Positions 44,888 through 53,625 of a stretch of DNA of 64,000 bases are shown here, piece by piece. A program made the position numbers and the translations under genes. The DNA lies in the NCBI RefSeq assembly GCF_007750395.1, contig NZ_CP036281.1, positions 967,211-1,031,210 of the forward strand. The letters are read 5' to 3'. This DNA is from Polystyrenella longa. GTDB lineage: Bacteria > Planctomycetota > Planctomycetia > Planctomycetales > Planctomycetaceae. The stretch's first letter is position 1. Every line of letters begins with the position of its first letter. The notes beneath the pieces were generated by a model. The model saw nothing but the letters and a program-made list of their open reading frames with translations, made no database searches and was not told where the DNA came from.

Positions 44888-45209
44888 CATAAGTCATTGC
44901 TGTTGAAGTGGATACGTCTGTGACATTGTTTTGACAAAACTTTGACCACGGCATGACAGACGCGCTCCTGCTTTTTCGCTAGAATTCCCTCGAAATTGGA
45001 GGAGCAGCATTCTGATTGTAACCGTTGCTCCCATTGATCATTCTAAACCCGTTTGATTTCAAATTCTCCCCCTTTGTCCGGTCTGGGATTTTTCCGACTC
45101 GCCTCACTGTTGATAGAGGCAGTTGATAGAAGCTGTGGTCAGAAACAGAACTGGTGCTGACCACGACCGACTTTGAGTTTGAAATCGTAATGTAGGAAAT
45201 GGCGAATTC
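44888..45209. other. Intergenic region, 322 bp
   Basis: It holds the promoter region of the desaturase gene. TTGACA (44931-44936) and TAGAAT (44980-44985) are promoter-like hexamers but not at standard spacing from each other. No gene or clear terminator was seen. Confidence 0.4.
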
Positions 45210-46199
45210 ATGGCTACTGAATTAGTAGAACCCGGAGTTCCGGTTGAAGAAACTGAGTCGGTGAATGGCAACCAGGCTGTTGCCATGGCTGGCGGTAGTG
45301 GCGAAGCCTTACCCATTTGGGATTCATTTCTTCCCACGCATCTGAGTTGGGCCAACGTTGACTGGGCTGTCTTTATGTGGATGTCAGCAATGCACATCGG
45401 ATTTCTGGCAGCTCCCTTCTTCTTCACCTGGGAAGCGGGAGTGGTTGCTCTGGTGATGCACTTCCTTTGCTCCAGTTGTGGAATCTGTATCGGTTTTCAC
45501 CGTTACCTGTCACACCGCTCTTTCCAATTGAAAAAGCCGGCCGAAGCTTTCATGCTGACCTGTGCCGTACTTGCCGGACAGGGATCACCTTTGAAGTGGG
45601 CCGCCACCCATCGCCTGCACCACCAGCGTTCCGACAAAGAAGGGGACCCACATTCACCACAGGATGGTAAATGGTGGTCTCACTTGACTTGGTTGTTCAT
45701 GTCTCAGCCTCCTGAGGCAATTGAGGCGCTCTACAAAAAATACATTCCAGATTTGCTCAAAAAACCGATCATGCGGTTTCTGGAAAAAACATACGGTCCT
45801 ATCCTGTTGTTGACCGCTCCGGCCTTCTTCGCCGCGGGTTATGTTTATGGTGGCGTGACTCAGGGACTCGCCTTCATGCTGTGGGGCCTCTGCTTCCGAA
45901 TTGTGGTTTCGTACCATAGCACTTGGTGCGTGAACTCGGCGACACACTTGTGGGGATACATCTCCTACAAGACAACCGACACTTCCAAAAACAACTGGTG
46001 GGTTGCCCTGCTGACTTACGGTGAAGGCTGGCACAACAATCACCATGCCCATCCCCGTCTGGCTCGCGCCGGTCACCGCTGGTGGGAAATTGACATTTCC
46101 TTCTGGGTCATCCGTCTGATGCAAATGATGGGTCAGGCAACTCAGGTTGTCGACAAAATCCCTACCCAGGGAGCCCAGTCGACAGAGCATGAACTGTAA
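45210..46199 (+). CDS. Acyl-CoA/fatty acid delta-9-type desaturase
   Basis: The 329-aa membrane protein is a di-iron desaturase that adds a cis double bond to acyl chains. The three histidine boxes are present: 'HRYLSHRSF', 'HRLHHQRSDKEGDPHS' and 'GEGWHNNHHAHPRLAR'. Hydrophobic pairs lie about 50-100 and 210-250. Length fits bacterial stearoyl-CoA-desaturase-like proteins. No redox partner gene is adjacent. It starts at ATG 45210. Confidence 0.93.
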   Translation: MATELVEPGVPVEETESVNGNQAVAMAGGSGEALPIWDSFLPTHLSWANVDWAVFMWMSAMHIGFLAAPFFFTWEAGVVALVMHFLCSSCGICIGFHRYLSHRSFQLKKPAEAFMLTCAVLAGQGSPLKWAATHRLHHQRSDKEGDPHSPQDGKWWSHLTWLFMSQPPEAIEALYKKYIPDLLKKPIMRFLEKTYGPILLLTAPAFFAAGYVYGGVTQGLAFMLWGLCFRIVVSYHSTWCVNSATHLWGYISYKTTDTSKNNWWVALLTYGEGWHNNHHAHPRLARAGHRWWEIDISFWVIRLMQMMGQATQVVDKIPTQGAQSTEHEL

Positions 46200-46424
46200 G
46201 CACTTCTGAATTGACTGCTCTCAAATACAGCTGCAAAACGCACTTTGTTTCCTTTGGAAATAAAGTGCGTTTCTTTTTGCGCCGGCGGCTATTTACCGAA
46301 GCATTTCCCCGTTGCGAAGATAATTCGAGTAAAATTCAGGAATCGCCGCAAAAAGTCACAGCCACTTTACCGGCTGGAAGCGACTCACCTTTATTAAACG
46401 AAATATTCCTGTTTCAGGTGCCCG

Positions 46425-48224
46425 ATGAGTTCCTCAGAGTCAACTCCTCAATTGATAACCGACGCCGAACTGCTCCATTCGATCCGAGAGCAGCAGGATC
46501 AGGTCGCTTTACAGACGTTAGTCGAGAAGCATTCGACGCTATTAATGTCCGTATGCGCACAGATTCTGCATGATCAAAACGATGCGGAAGATGCGTTTCA
46601 GAACATAGTGATTACTTTCGTCAAAGATGCGAGCAAGATTAAGGAACCGCAATATGTCTCTTCCTGGCTCTACCGGGTGGCACAGCGGGAGTCGTTCAAC
46701 ATTCTCAGGAAACGCAAACGCATGCGGACCGAGCCATTAAGAGATCAACCTGTTGAAACTAACGCGATTGTCCCTGTTCCTGAAAAGCGGGAGGAATTAA
46801 TCGCACTCCATGAAGAGATGGATCAGATACCAGAAAAGTTTCGCAGCCCGTTAATTCTCTGTTATCTGGAAGGGAAATCTCGACAGGAAGCGGCGTTCGA
46901 GTTAAACGTCACCGTCAGTTCGATCAAAGCGAGTCTGGCCTCTGGACGAGATCTATTGAGAAAACGATTGCTGCAACGGGGGATTGTTCTCGCCTGGGTC
47001 CTCTCGGCCTGGAATTCTTCTCAGGTGTCGGCAGGAGTAACCGTCTCGGCAGCTTTAGCACAACAGGCAATGAGTAGCGGAGTAGCTTCGTCAACGGGCT
47101 CCTCTTCCTTGGTGACTTCCATGAATAGTTCCGGTGGAACTGTAGTCAAAGGGGCGACGTACATGACGATGGGATCGACATATAAAATACTTGCGTGGTT
47201 GGTGTTTTCGGCTCTTATATTAGGAGGAGCAGCAGCCGTAATCAACTTCGACGACCCTCTGGACGATCCCGAAGTCGCAGGAGAAGTGCCGGTCAAGGTC
47301 GAAGAAATCGAATCTGAAGAGCTCGGGCCTGAAGTCCTGGAATTGATTGAAAAGCTGAAAGAGAAGGAGCCGTTGTACCGCAACTTTGATGTGACGATGC
47401 ATTTCACTGGCGATCAGGCCGTGATGAGAAATACCGGTAATCGCTCGGATGGGATGGAGCAGCGGCAACTTGTTCAACATATCCATCAGCAGCTTCGCAA
47501 AGTTATCCAGGGAGAGATGATCCGAACTGAGTTTGACGAAGAGGTCGTTTCTTTCTTCACAGAATCGTTCGATGGGGGCCAGGAAAATATACGCAACCAA
47601 ACACAACACAAACTTCAGATCGAAACTTTCGACGGCGAGTCGACGACTTCCGTGGCGGTTACTCCTGAGGATCCGATGGTTAAAATGATTCCGAACCCCT
47701 ATCAAGTCTGTTTAGGAGAGCGTCCTGACAGAAACGTTCCCTTGTCCGACTTGTTTCAGGGGGGCGAACACGCCACTAAAATGATTCAGGCAAAATCAGA
47801 AAAACCCTATCCAGCGAGTGCCCGTTTTATGACCTCATTTGTGGAATATACGGAACTCGCTGGCGAACCAGTGATTGTCGTTCATTTTGATTTCTACTTG
47901 AAGCGTGCAGCGTCTAATCGGGTGATTCAAAAAGATCGCATCTATCTGGCCATCAATAAAAACTATATCCCGATGAGATGGGAGCTGGATTCGAAAGTAG
48001 ATCCTACTAAGAAGAATTACTATCAAGTACTCACCTGGTCAGAGCCGGAAGAGGGAGTCTGGTTTCCTGAAACGGCGGAATCGATAAGATATGAAAAGCA
48101 GGGTCGCCGAGAGGTCAATTATAGTTATGACGTCACGACCTTGAACCCGGAGTACCCGAAGGCCTTCTTTCAAGTTGAAGAGTCAGCGAATTCAGACGAA
48201 GTCGATGAACGTCCTGTTCCTTAG
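46425..48224 (+). CDS. ECF RNA polymerase sigma factor fused to a membrane helix and extracytoplasmic domain
   Basis: The 599-aa protein starts as an ECF sigma factor: region 2 about 15-100 ('LLMSVCAQILHDQNDAEDAF', 'YVSSWLYRVAQRESFNIL') and region 4 about 125-182 ('KFRSPLILCYLEGKSRQEAA', 'NVTVSSIKASLASGRDLL'). A Ser/Ala-rich linker (195-250) leads to a single membrane helix about 254-273 ('ILAWLVFSALILGGAAAVI'). Then comes a domain of about 310 residues resembling lipoprotein-sorting (LolA-like) sheets. The layout suggests a membrane-held sigma factor with its own sensor, possibly freed by proteolysis. No separate anti-sigma gene is adjacent. Confidence 0.85.
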   Translation: MSSSESTPQLITDAELLHSIREQQDQVALQTLVEKHSTLLMSVCAQILHDQNDAEDAFQNIVITFVKDASKIKEPQYVSSWLYRVAQRESFNILRKRKRMRTEPLRDQPVETNAIVPVPEKREELIALHEEMDQIPEKFRSPLILCYLEGKSRQEAAFELNVTVSSIKASLASGRDLLRKRLLQRGIVLAWVLSAWNSSQVSAGVTVSAALAQQAMSSGVASSTGSSSLVTSMNSSGGTVVKGATYMTMGSTYKILAWLVFSALILGGAAAVINFDDPLDDPEVAGEVPVKVEEIESEELGPEVLELIEKLKEKEPLYRNFDVTMHFTGDQAVMRNTGNRSDGMEQRQLVQHIHQQLRKVIQGEMIRTEFDEEVVSFFTESFDGGQENIRNQTQHKLQIETFDGESTTSVAVTPEDPMVKMIPNPYQVCLGERPDRNVPLSDLFQGGEHATKMIQAKSEKPYPASARFMTSFVEYTELAGEPVIVVHFDFYLKRAASNRVIQKDRIYLAINKNYIPMRWELDSKVDPTKKNYYQVLTWSEPEEGVWFPETAESIRYEKQGRREVNYSYDVTTLNPEYPKAFFQVEESANSDEVDERPVP

Positions 48225-48355
48225 CACTCACTCTATATCGCATTCCAGATATCTGTAGCGTGTTCAGTCGGCGTAGCCTGCTGTGTGTAAGGGCTTTTTG
48301 GGACCGATAGCCGCCACACTTATCCTGGACAAGATCTAAATCGCGATTGGAATCC

Positions 48356-48808
48356 TCAGTTGAAGTCAGAACCTCTTCCCGTCGGTACCGACAGAGTGCC
48401 CAGCAGGAATGCCGCGGCCGAGGCGGTCCAAACTGAATAAGTGAAAGGGCCTTCGGCACCTGTTGCCACGGACATCGATAAGGCGAATGTGAGCAGCATC
48501 AGACTACTCCCATAGGCGAAAATTCGAAGCTGGTAGCCCACCAGTAAACCAATCGCCAGAACTATTTCTATCACGGTTGCCATCCAGGCAAACAGCGGGA
48601 CCAGCCCCTGCGGGAGAAACCAGAGCAGCATCGCCGTGTAGTCGGTGAAGGCAGTGAAGTTTCCCCAGGCAACTTCTCCCGTACCCGGTTCACCCCAGAG
48701 GCCAAAGCGGTCTGCGACTGCTGAGAGAAAAGAGAACGCCAACGCAACTCGAACTGCAATCATGGCGATCTTGAGAAGAAGGGAGTGTTGAACAGAATGA
48801 CTATTCAT
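48356..48808 (-). CDS. DoxX-family membrane protein
   Basis: The 150-aa protein has four membrane helices (about 12-30, 50-68, 75-98, 105-140) and the DoxX-type features 'RVALAFSFLSAVADRFGLWG' and 'FAWMATVIEIVLAIGLLVGY'. DoxX relatives take part in quinone or sulfur redox reactions in some species; the role of this member is unknown. Confidence 0.8.
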   Translation of the reverse strand: MNSHSVQHSLLLKIAMIAVRVALAFSFLSAVADRFGLWGEPGTGEVAWGNFTAFTDYTAMLLWFLPQGLVPLFAWMATVIEIVLAIGLLVGYQLRIFAYGSSLMLLTFALSMSVATGAEGPFTYSVWTASAAAFLLGTLSVPTGRGSDFN

Positions 48809-48992
48809 ATTGAAGGCTTCTTTTTCGCATTAGGGGCTGGTTCGGAAAAAGTTCGGGGGATGATTCTTAGTTTCGCTGCTTTCGACCAGAAAGAGAAACG
48901 GATGGATGTGGAACGGTGGCGGGATGAGCTTGTCTGTTCCCATTAAATGAGTCGCAGTAAAGCAATCGATCACTCCAACGAATCCTGCAAAA

Positions 48993-49024
48993 AAACGGCT
49001 GGCCCGTTTCCAGACCAGCCGTTT
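48993..49024 (-). terminator. Intrinsic terminator of the HGSNAT-like gene
   Basis: On the minus strand AAACGGCTGG pairs with CCAGCCGTTT (plus-strand arms 48993-49002 and 49015-49024), followed by a run of T. It lies 33 bp after the stop at 49057. Confidence 0.9.
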
Positions 49025-49056
49025 AGAGTTTAGCATTCATCGGAGATGTAGAAGGC

Positions 49057-51027
49057 TTACATTCTCACGTAAATATTCTGTTTCTCCAGGCTGCGGACCA
49101 TGGCCCAGACAATGACGAGGAACAGCATCATACTCCAGAAAATGAACCAGGGGCCTGCATCATCGGGCAGGATTTCCGGGAGAAATGCATGCATGATTAC
49201 TTCGTGGATGGCGTAGGCGGCTAGTGGGTTCATGCCGAAGGTACGGAAGACCGGCACCACAACTCCACCAATGTCGCACAGCACGACAAAGAGTGCGAGT
49301 ACGACGAAGGCAAAACCGGTCGCGAACATGATGAAGGGCAGGGTGACCACTCGTTTCCAGAGCAACCAGTAGTTTGCCATCTGCGTTTCCGCTCCGCCAA
49401 TCAGATAGTCTTCTTCCTGGGTGAAGGGCGTATTGGGGATATACGAACTCCAAGAGCGATTGCCCAGTTGAGACAGAGGAGGAATCACCGGTGAGGCAGG
49501 TTGGTTATACGCTCGGTTACTTCGGACCTGTGAGGCTTCGGCAGGCTCAATCAACAACGCTCGAATCTCTTCCTGTACCTCATCGTTCTTGCTGCTGATG
49601 AATTCTTCGACTGACATTTCCCGATCAGCATCGTCTTCGTAGTAACCGTTATCTGCAAGAATCTGTTTATTTTCCTGTTCGATAACGCGAGGAGAATCAT
49701 AGAAGTTGGCGAGACCAGACAGGAGGTATGCGATTACCATGAATCCGGCTCCCCAGCCCAGTAGGTTGACCACATTCTTTTCAGCCTTTTCACCGTTCAT
49801 AATGTCGAAACTGAGCGAGCCAGCAAACATCGCGACAGCCCAAGCAAAGACGCCGAAGCAGCCACCATCCCAGCCACGGTTATTTCCTGTGCCCCACAGT
49901 TGGCCCATCCAGTTGTTCAAGCCGTGTTCAGGGTTGATATAAATAGCACCTTCGGTGTATCCGAAGAAAAACTGCCAGTTGAATATATAGGTGATGAACA
50001 TATGCCCGAGACCGAACAGGACCATCACTCCGAACCGACTCCAGAAGGGAAGATGAATGAAAGGAAGCACGACGAGTTGTGTCACGCCAATTACGGCGAG
50101 CGTTTCCCACAGGTCTGACTTTAAAACTAACGCAAATGTTTTGCCCATGTGAGACCAGAAATAGGGTGCCCCTGTATATTCAGGATTCCAAATATCAGAA
50201 TCGATCAGTTCCTGTTCCTGCACACTCAGGTCGGCTTCCTGGATTTCGCCAGAAAATAGTTTTTGTTCCAGTTCCGCTTTTTCTGCTTCCAGCGATTTAT
50301 AATAAGTGTATCGTTGATAATCACGATCGCGAGAAAGTTCATTTTCAGTATATAAACCCTCTTCAACCAATTCATAAGCGGCTGCACCTTTCTTGGCGTT
50401 TTGTGCCTGCTCGTGTTTCATGTATTCCTGATAATACTCGTGGTTGGTCAGGAACAGCTCGTAATTTTGATCGACCCCCCTTTGGATTCTCGCATTAAGA
50501 GCTTGTTCTTCTGACCCTGCCAGTGGTTCATCGGTCGAAACCAAAGCCATTTCTTTGGCGGCCACCTGCTTGCGAATTTCGTTGCGGACTGCTTCTTCGT
50601 TTAACTGATCCTCGGGGGTTCTAAGAAAACCTTCCAACTCTCTTTCATTCATTTCGATGTCCGGATCAACATAGAAATCGCTGTAACTTCCCCAGTCGTG
50701 TCCGATTCCGAAGATCGCGACTGAAACCAGGATGAGCGCCAGAGATCGTCGAACGTAACTGAGATACGTTTTCGTTTTGCCCAGTTGCGGCAGGCGTTTC
50801 AGGATGGTGAGCCGAAAAGAAAATCCGACTGCAAAAATAAATGCCGGCATGATGGTGTCGGCGTAACTGAAGAAATAATCGTTGTGCAGCAACGTTGTGT
50901 AGACATTGTCGAAATGTCCCAGGTAGTTGACGATGAACATCCCCAGAACGGTATAGCCCCGGAACTGGTCCATGGAGACGATACGGCCCGTATTGGTGGC
51001 GGGGGGGACCAATGCTGCTTCTGTCAT
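49057..51027 (-). CDS. HGSNAT/NagX-like membrane acyltransferase (DUF5009 type) with charged insertions
   Basis: The 656-aa protein opens with 'RIVSMDQFRGYTVLGMFIVNY', the signature of heparan-alpha-glucosaminide acetyltransferase relatives that move acetyl groups across the membrane to sugars. About 10 membrane helices are seen. Two long hydrophilic insertions set it apart: about residues 120-285, rich in Glu, Lys and Gln and probably coiled coil ('EAEKAELEQKLFSGEIQEAD'), and about 445-535. Start ATG 51027. A terminator follows. The glycan acceptor is unknown. Confidence 0.8.
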   Translation of the reverse strand: MTEAALVPPATNTGRIVSMDQFRGYTVLGMFIVNYLGHFDNVYTTLLHNDYFFSYADTIMPAFIFAVGFSFRLTILKRLPQLGKTKTYLSYVRRSLALILVSVAIFGIGHDWGSYSDFYVDPDIEMNERELEGFLRTPEDQLNEEAVRNEIRKQVAAKEMALVSTDEPLAGSEEQALNARIQRGVDQNYELFLTNHEYYQEYMKHEQAQNAKKGAAAYELVEEGLYTENELSRDRDYQRYTYYKSLEAEKAELEQKLFSGEIQEADLSVQEQELIDSDIWNPEYTGAPYFWSHMGKTFALVLKSDLWETLAVIGVTQLVVLPFIHLPFWSRFGVMVLFGLGHMFITYIFNWQFFFGYTEGAIYINPEHGLNNWMGQLWGTGNNRGWDGGCFGVFAWAVAMFAGSLSFDIMNGEKAEKNVVNLLGWGAGFMVIAYLLSGLANFYDSPRVIEQENKQILADNGYYEDDADREMSVEEFISSKNDEVQEEIRALLIEPAEASQVRSNRAYNQPASPVIPPLSQLGNRSWSSYIPNTPFTQEEDYLIGGAETQMANYWLLWKRVVTLPFIMFATGFAFVVLALFVVLCDIGGVVVPVFRTFGMNPLAAYAIHEVIMHAFLPEILPDDAGPWFIFWSMMLFLVIVWAMVRSLEKQNIYVRM

Positions 51028-51264
51028 AATAAAAAAGAACCTCTGTATGATCGTTGGCGAAACGGAGGGGAGTAACTACGGAGTGTGAGTGATAGCAGGT
51101 AGAGAAAATACTTCGAATGTGAGTGCGTGAAACGCAAGAAGCGGTTGAATGAATGTTGCTTCGAGAGCTTCTAACATAACACCAACGCTTCGTTACCTCA
51201 ACTATCAACCGAGTCGGAAAGAGGTGACGTGCTGATAGATTTTCACGTTCGGCGAAGTTTTGAA

Positions 51265-51870
51265 TCAGCTTTTCGGGTCGTTTTCGAAGGCTTTGTACAG
51301 TACACCACAGTTGACATAATGTTGATAAGCATGGGAGAGGCGGCCTTGCTGTTCCGCGGTCAGTGAACTGATCTCCCGCGCGGGCACGCCCGCCCAGAGT
51401 GTGTGAGGTGGAACGACAGTTCCTTCCCGCACGACGGCCCCTGCGGCAATTAACGCTCCTTTTCCAATCTTACAACCCGTTAACAGGGTGGCGCCCATGC
51501 CGATCATCGCTTCATCTTCAATATGACAGGCATGCACGATGGCGCGATGACCAATCGTTACCCGGTTTCCAATTTCGCAAGGATAACCACGATCGGTGTG
51601 TAAGACGGAAAGGTCCTGAATATTTGTCTCGTCACCGACGGTAATCGATTCGCCATCCCCTCGCAGGATAGCACCGTAGAAAACAGAGGACCGGCGACCC
51701 AGTTTGACTCGACCGAGAACCGTTGCGTTGGAGGCGATCCAGGCGGTTGGGTCGATCTCCGGTTTCGCGTTGAGTGCCTTCCATATATCGGGGACGTCCG
51801 GATAGGGGAGTTCCGGTATATCGGAAGACCCTGCATTGTTGATTCCGGTATCATCGGCGGGCTGATTCAT
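51265..51870 (-). CDS. Gamma-carbonic-anhydrase-like left-handed beta-helix protein
   Basis: The 201-aa protein is built of hexapeptide repeats ('ATVLGRVKLGRRSSVFYGAI', 'HRAIVHACHIEDEAMIGMGA') and has 'ILRGDGESITVGDETNIQDL' and His residues of the trimer-interface metal site in 'GHRAIVHACHI'. Family members are gamma-carbonic anhydrases or acyltransferase-like proteins (PaaY, YrdA). Which activity applies is not clear. The start has a very good ribosome-binding site (AGGAGGAG). It follows the transporter gene by 56 bp on the same strand. Confidence 0.88.
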   Translation of the reverse strand: MNQPADDTGINNAGSSDIPELPYPDVPDIWKALNAKPEIDPTAWIASNATVLGRVKLGRRSSVFYGAILRGDGESITVGDETNIQDLSVLHTDRGYPCEIGNRVTIGHRAIVHACHIEDEAMIGMGATLLTGCKIGKGALIAAGAVVREGTVVPPHTLWAGVPAREISSLTAEQQGRLSHAYQHYVNCGVLYKAFENDPKS

Positions 51871-51925
51871 GGGGGGAACTCCTCCTGGGGCTGCTCAACT
51901 ACGCGTGTTTTATCTATCAGGTCGA

Positions 51926-53071
51926 TCAACTCGGTTCGGAAGAACTCGAGTAAGGTTGCTCGTGGTCTTGTGTGGTTCCCGGAGTAAGCTGGGCGACTCC
52001 TCCCAGAGGTAAAGGAGATCCTGTTTCCGGTTCGGGAATTAGATTCGGCGACTCTTCTGATTGCTTCAGTGCTTCCCCCTTCTGGTTTTTCGGTCTTGGA
52101 GGTCGCAATATGAACAATGCTATCATGGTGAGGAGCGTGCCGCAGCAAAGCCAGAATGTCATCGGTTCCCCGAACAGGAAAACGGCGATCATCCCACACA
52201 TGGCAATCTGTGACGTATTCACCAGATTCGCTTGAACGACGGTGATGTATTTCATCGCAGCACCGATCGCAAAGAAGGCAATTGCGTTAAAAATGCCAGC
52301 GTATGCCATCATCCGCCATTCGGAAGGGGTAGCGGCCAACATCTCCGCTGTTTCCATTCGCAGCACGCAGTAAATACCAAGAGCAACGACACCCACTGTG
52401 CTTAACCAGACGAGGGTTCCCGCGAGAGAAACCTGCTTTTTTAAACAGTGTCGGATGGCGACGCCACTGGTTCCATAAGAAATTCCCGCAACCGTCGCTG
52501 CTCCAATTGCGATGATCGTTGTCCAGATACTCGATTGATCAAGGTAAGTGTTCGCCGCCGTCGCTTCTTGTGTCGCCATACCCAAGAGGACCACAGCAGT
52601 CAGCAGCAGCACGATGGAAACGACGGTCCGCATCTGGAGCGTTTCTTTCAGCCAGAACCAACTTAACCAGGCACTACTTAATATGATGCTGGCAAAACAG
52701 AGGGGCACAGACAGGGCCAAACCACCGTAGCTGAGGGAATACTGGAAGCATACATTTCCACCAAATTGCATGATCAATCCGAAACCAATCATTGGCCAGA
52801 ACAGTTCTTTCGGCGGAAGCGCGCTCAGCCCTTTAAATCGGCGATGAGCGAGAACCACCCAACTGAGGATCGTGGCGGGAACGGCTTTAATACAGGTGAC
52901 CCAGACTGCCCAGTCGAAGTCGCTGGTGTCCGCCAGGTTGTTCAGCATTGAATTGGCGATGGAATAGCAAATCGCCGAAAGAAAACCGAGTGCAATGCCC
53001 AGCGGTGCGAGATTACGAGAGGATGTCGCGGAAGTCATCAGGGACGAGGGCTCATTTCTCGTGGAAGGCAA
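51926..53071 (-). CDS. DMT/EamA family transporter
   Basis: The 381-aa protein has ten hydrophobic helices in two EamA halves (about 20-160 and 175-320), e.g. 'LGIALGFLSAICYSIANSML', 'GLALSVPLCFASIILSS' and 'QANLVNTSQIAMCGMIAVFL'. The C-terminal 60 residues are hydrophilic and Pro/Ser-rich. The frame begins at TTG 53071; ATG 53038 is an alternative 11 codons later. The transported metabolite is unknown. It is upstream of the beta-helix protein gene on the same strand. Confidence 0.82.
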   Translation of the reverse strand: MPSTRNEPSSLMTSATSSRNLAPLGIALGFLSAICYSIANSMLNNLADTSDFDWAVWVTCIKAVPATILSWVVLAHRRFKGLSALPPKELFWPMIGFGLIMQFGGNVCFQYSLSYGGLALSVPLCFASIILSSAWLSWFWLKETLQMRTVVSIVLLLTAVVLLGMATQEATAANTYLDQSSIWTTIIAIGAATVAGISYGTSGVAIRHCLKKQVSLAGTLVWLSTVGVVALGIYCVLRMETAEMLAATPSEWRMMAYAGIFNAIAFFAIGAAMKYITVVQANLVNTSQIAMCGMIAVFLFGEPMTFWLCCGTLLTMIALFILRPPRPKNQKGEALKQSEESPNLIPEPETGSPLPLGGVAQLTPGTTQDHEQPYSSSSEPS

Positions 53072-53274
53072 TTCTCGTGCGAAGTAATGAGAGCGAACCG
53101 GGTTGCTCTCTCCCTAACAAAAAAGTTCCAGGGGCAGTTAAACTTAGTACTGCTGCTGGAACTAGAATGGCATCATTATGCTGGAATTGATTCTGAAAAC
53201 TGATGGTAGCGACCTGCATCCGATAAGGAAGACAGAAGCGGGCCGACAGCCGATTTCAGGATTACCTTAAATAA

Positions 53275-53347
53275 TGGGCGTGGCAGGATTTGAACCTGCG
53301 ACTTCCACCGTGTGAAGATGGCACTCTAGCCCCTGAGTTACACGCCC
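53275..53347 (-). tRNA. tRNA-Val (anticodon CAC)
   Basis: The minus strand folds into a full cloverleaf: acceptor GGGCGTG/CACGCCC with discriminator A, D arm ACTC/GAGT, anticodon stem CCATC/GGTGG with loop TTCACAC, and T arm GCAGG-TTCAAAT-CCTGC. The anticodon CAC reads valine codon GUG. The 3' CCA is not encoded. Confidence 0.93.
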
Positions 53348-53625
53348 CAAAGTTGACCACATCTTAGCCAAACTACAGGAAATCTCAAGTTCCGTTCCCT
53401 GCTTCAGATCGGAAATCCGGAGGCTGTATTCAGAAACAGGCCCAGCAAGCGACAATTTTAAACGGAACTTGCGGTGAAGGTGAACTCTTTTGGCAGGGGC
53501 AGTATGATGGGGCTGCTCAAGATGAGTATACATCATTATTCACATGATACTGATGACCGCCCCAAGACTGACGATTTTCTTCTGCCTTAATCCTCCTTGT
53601 CCGTATTATTTTCGACCACTTGTCC

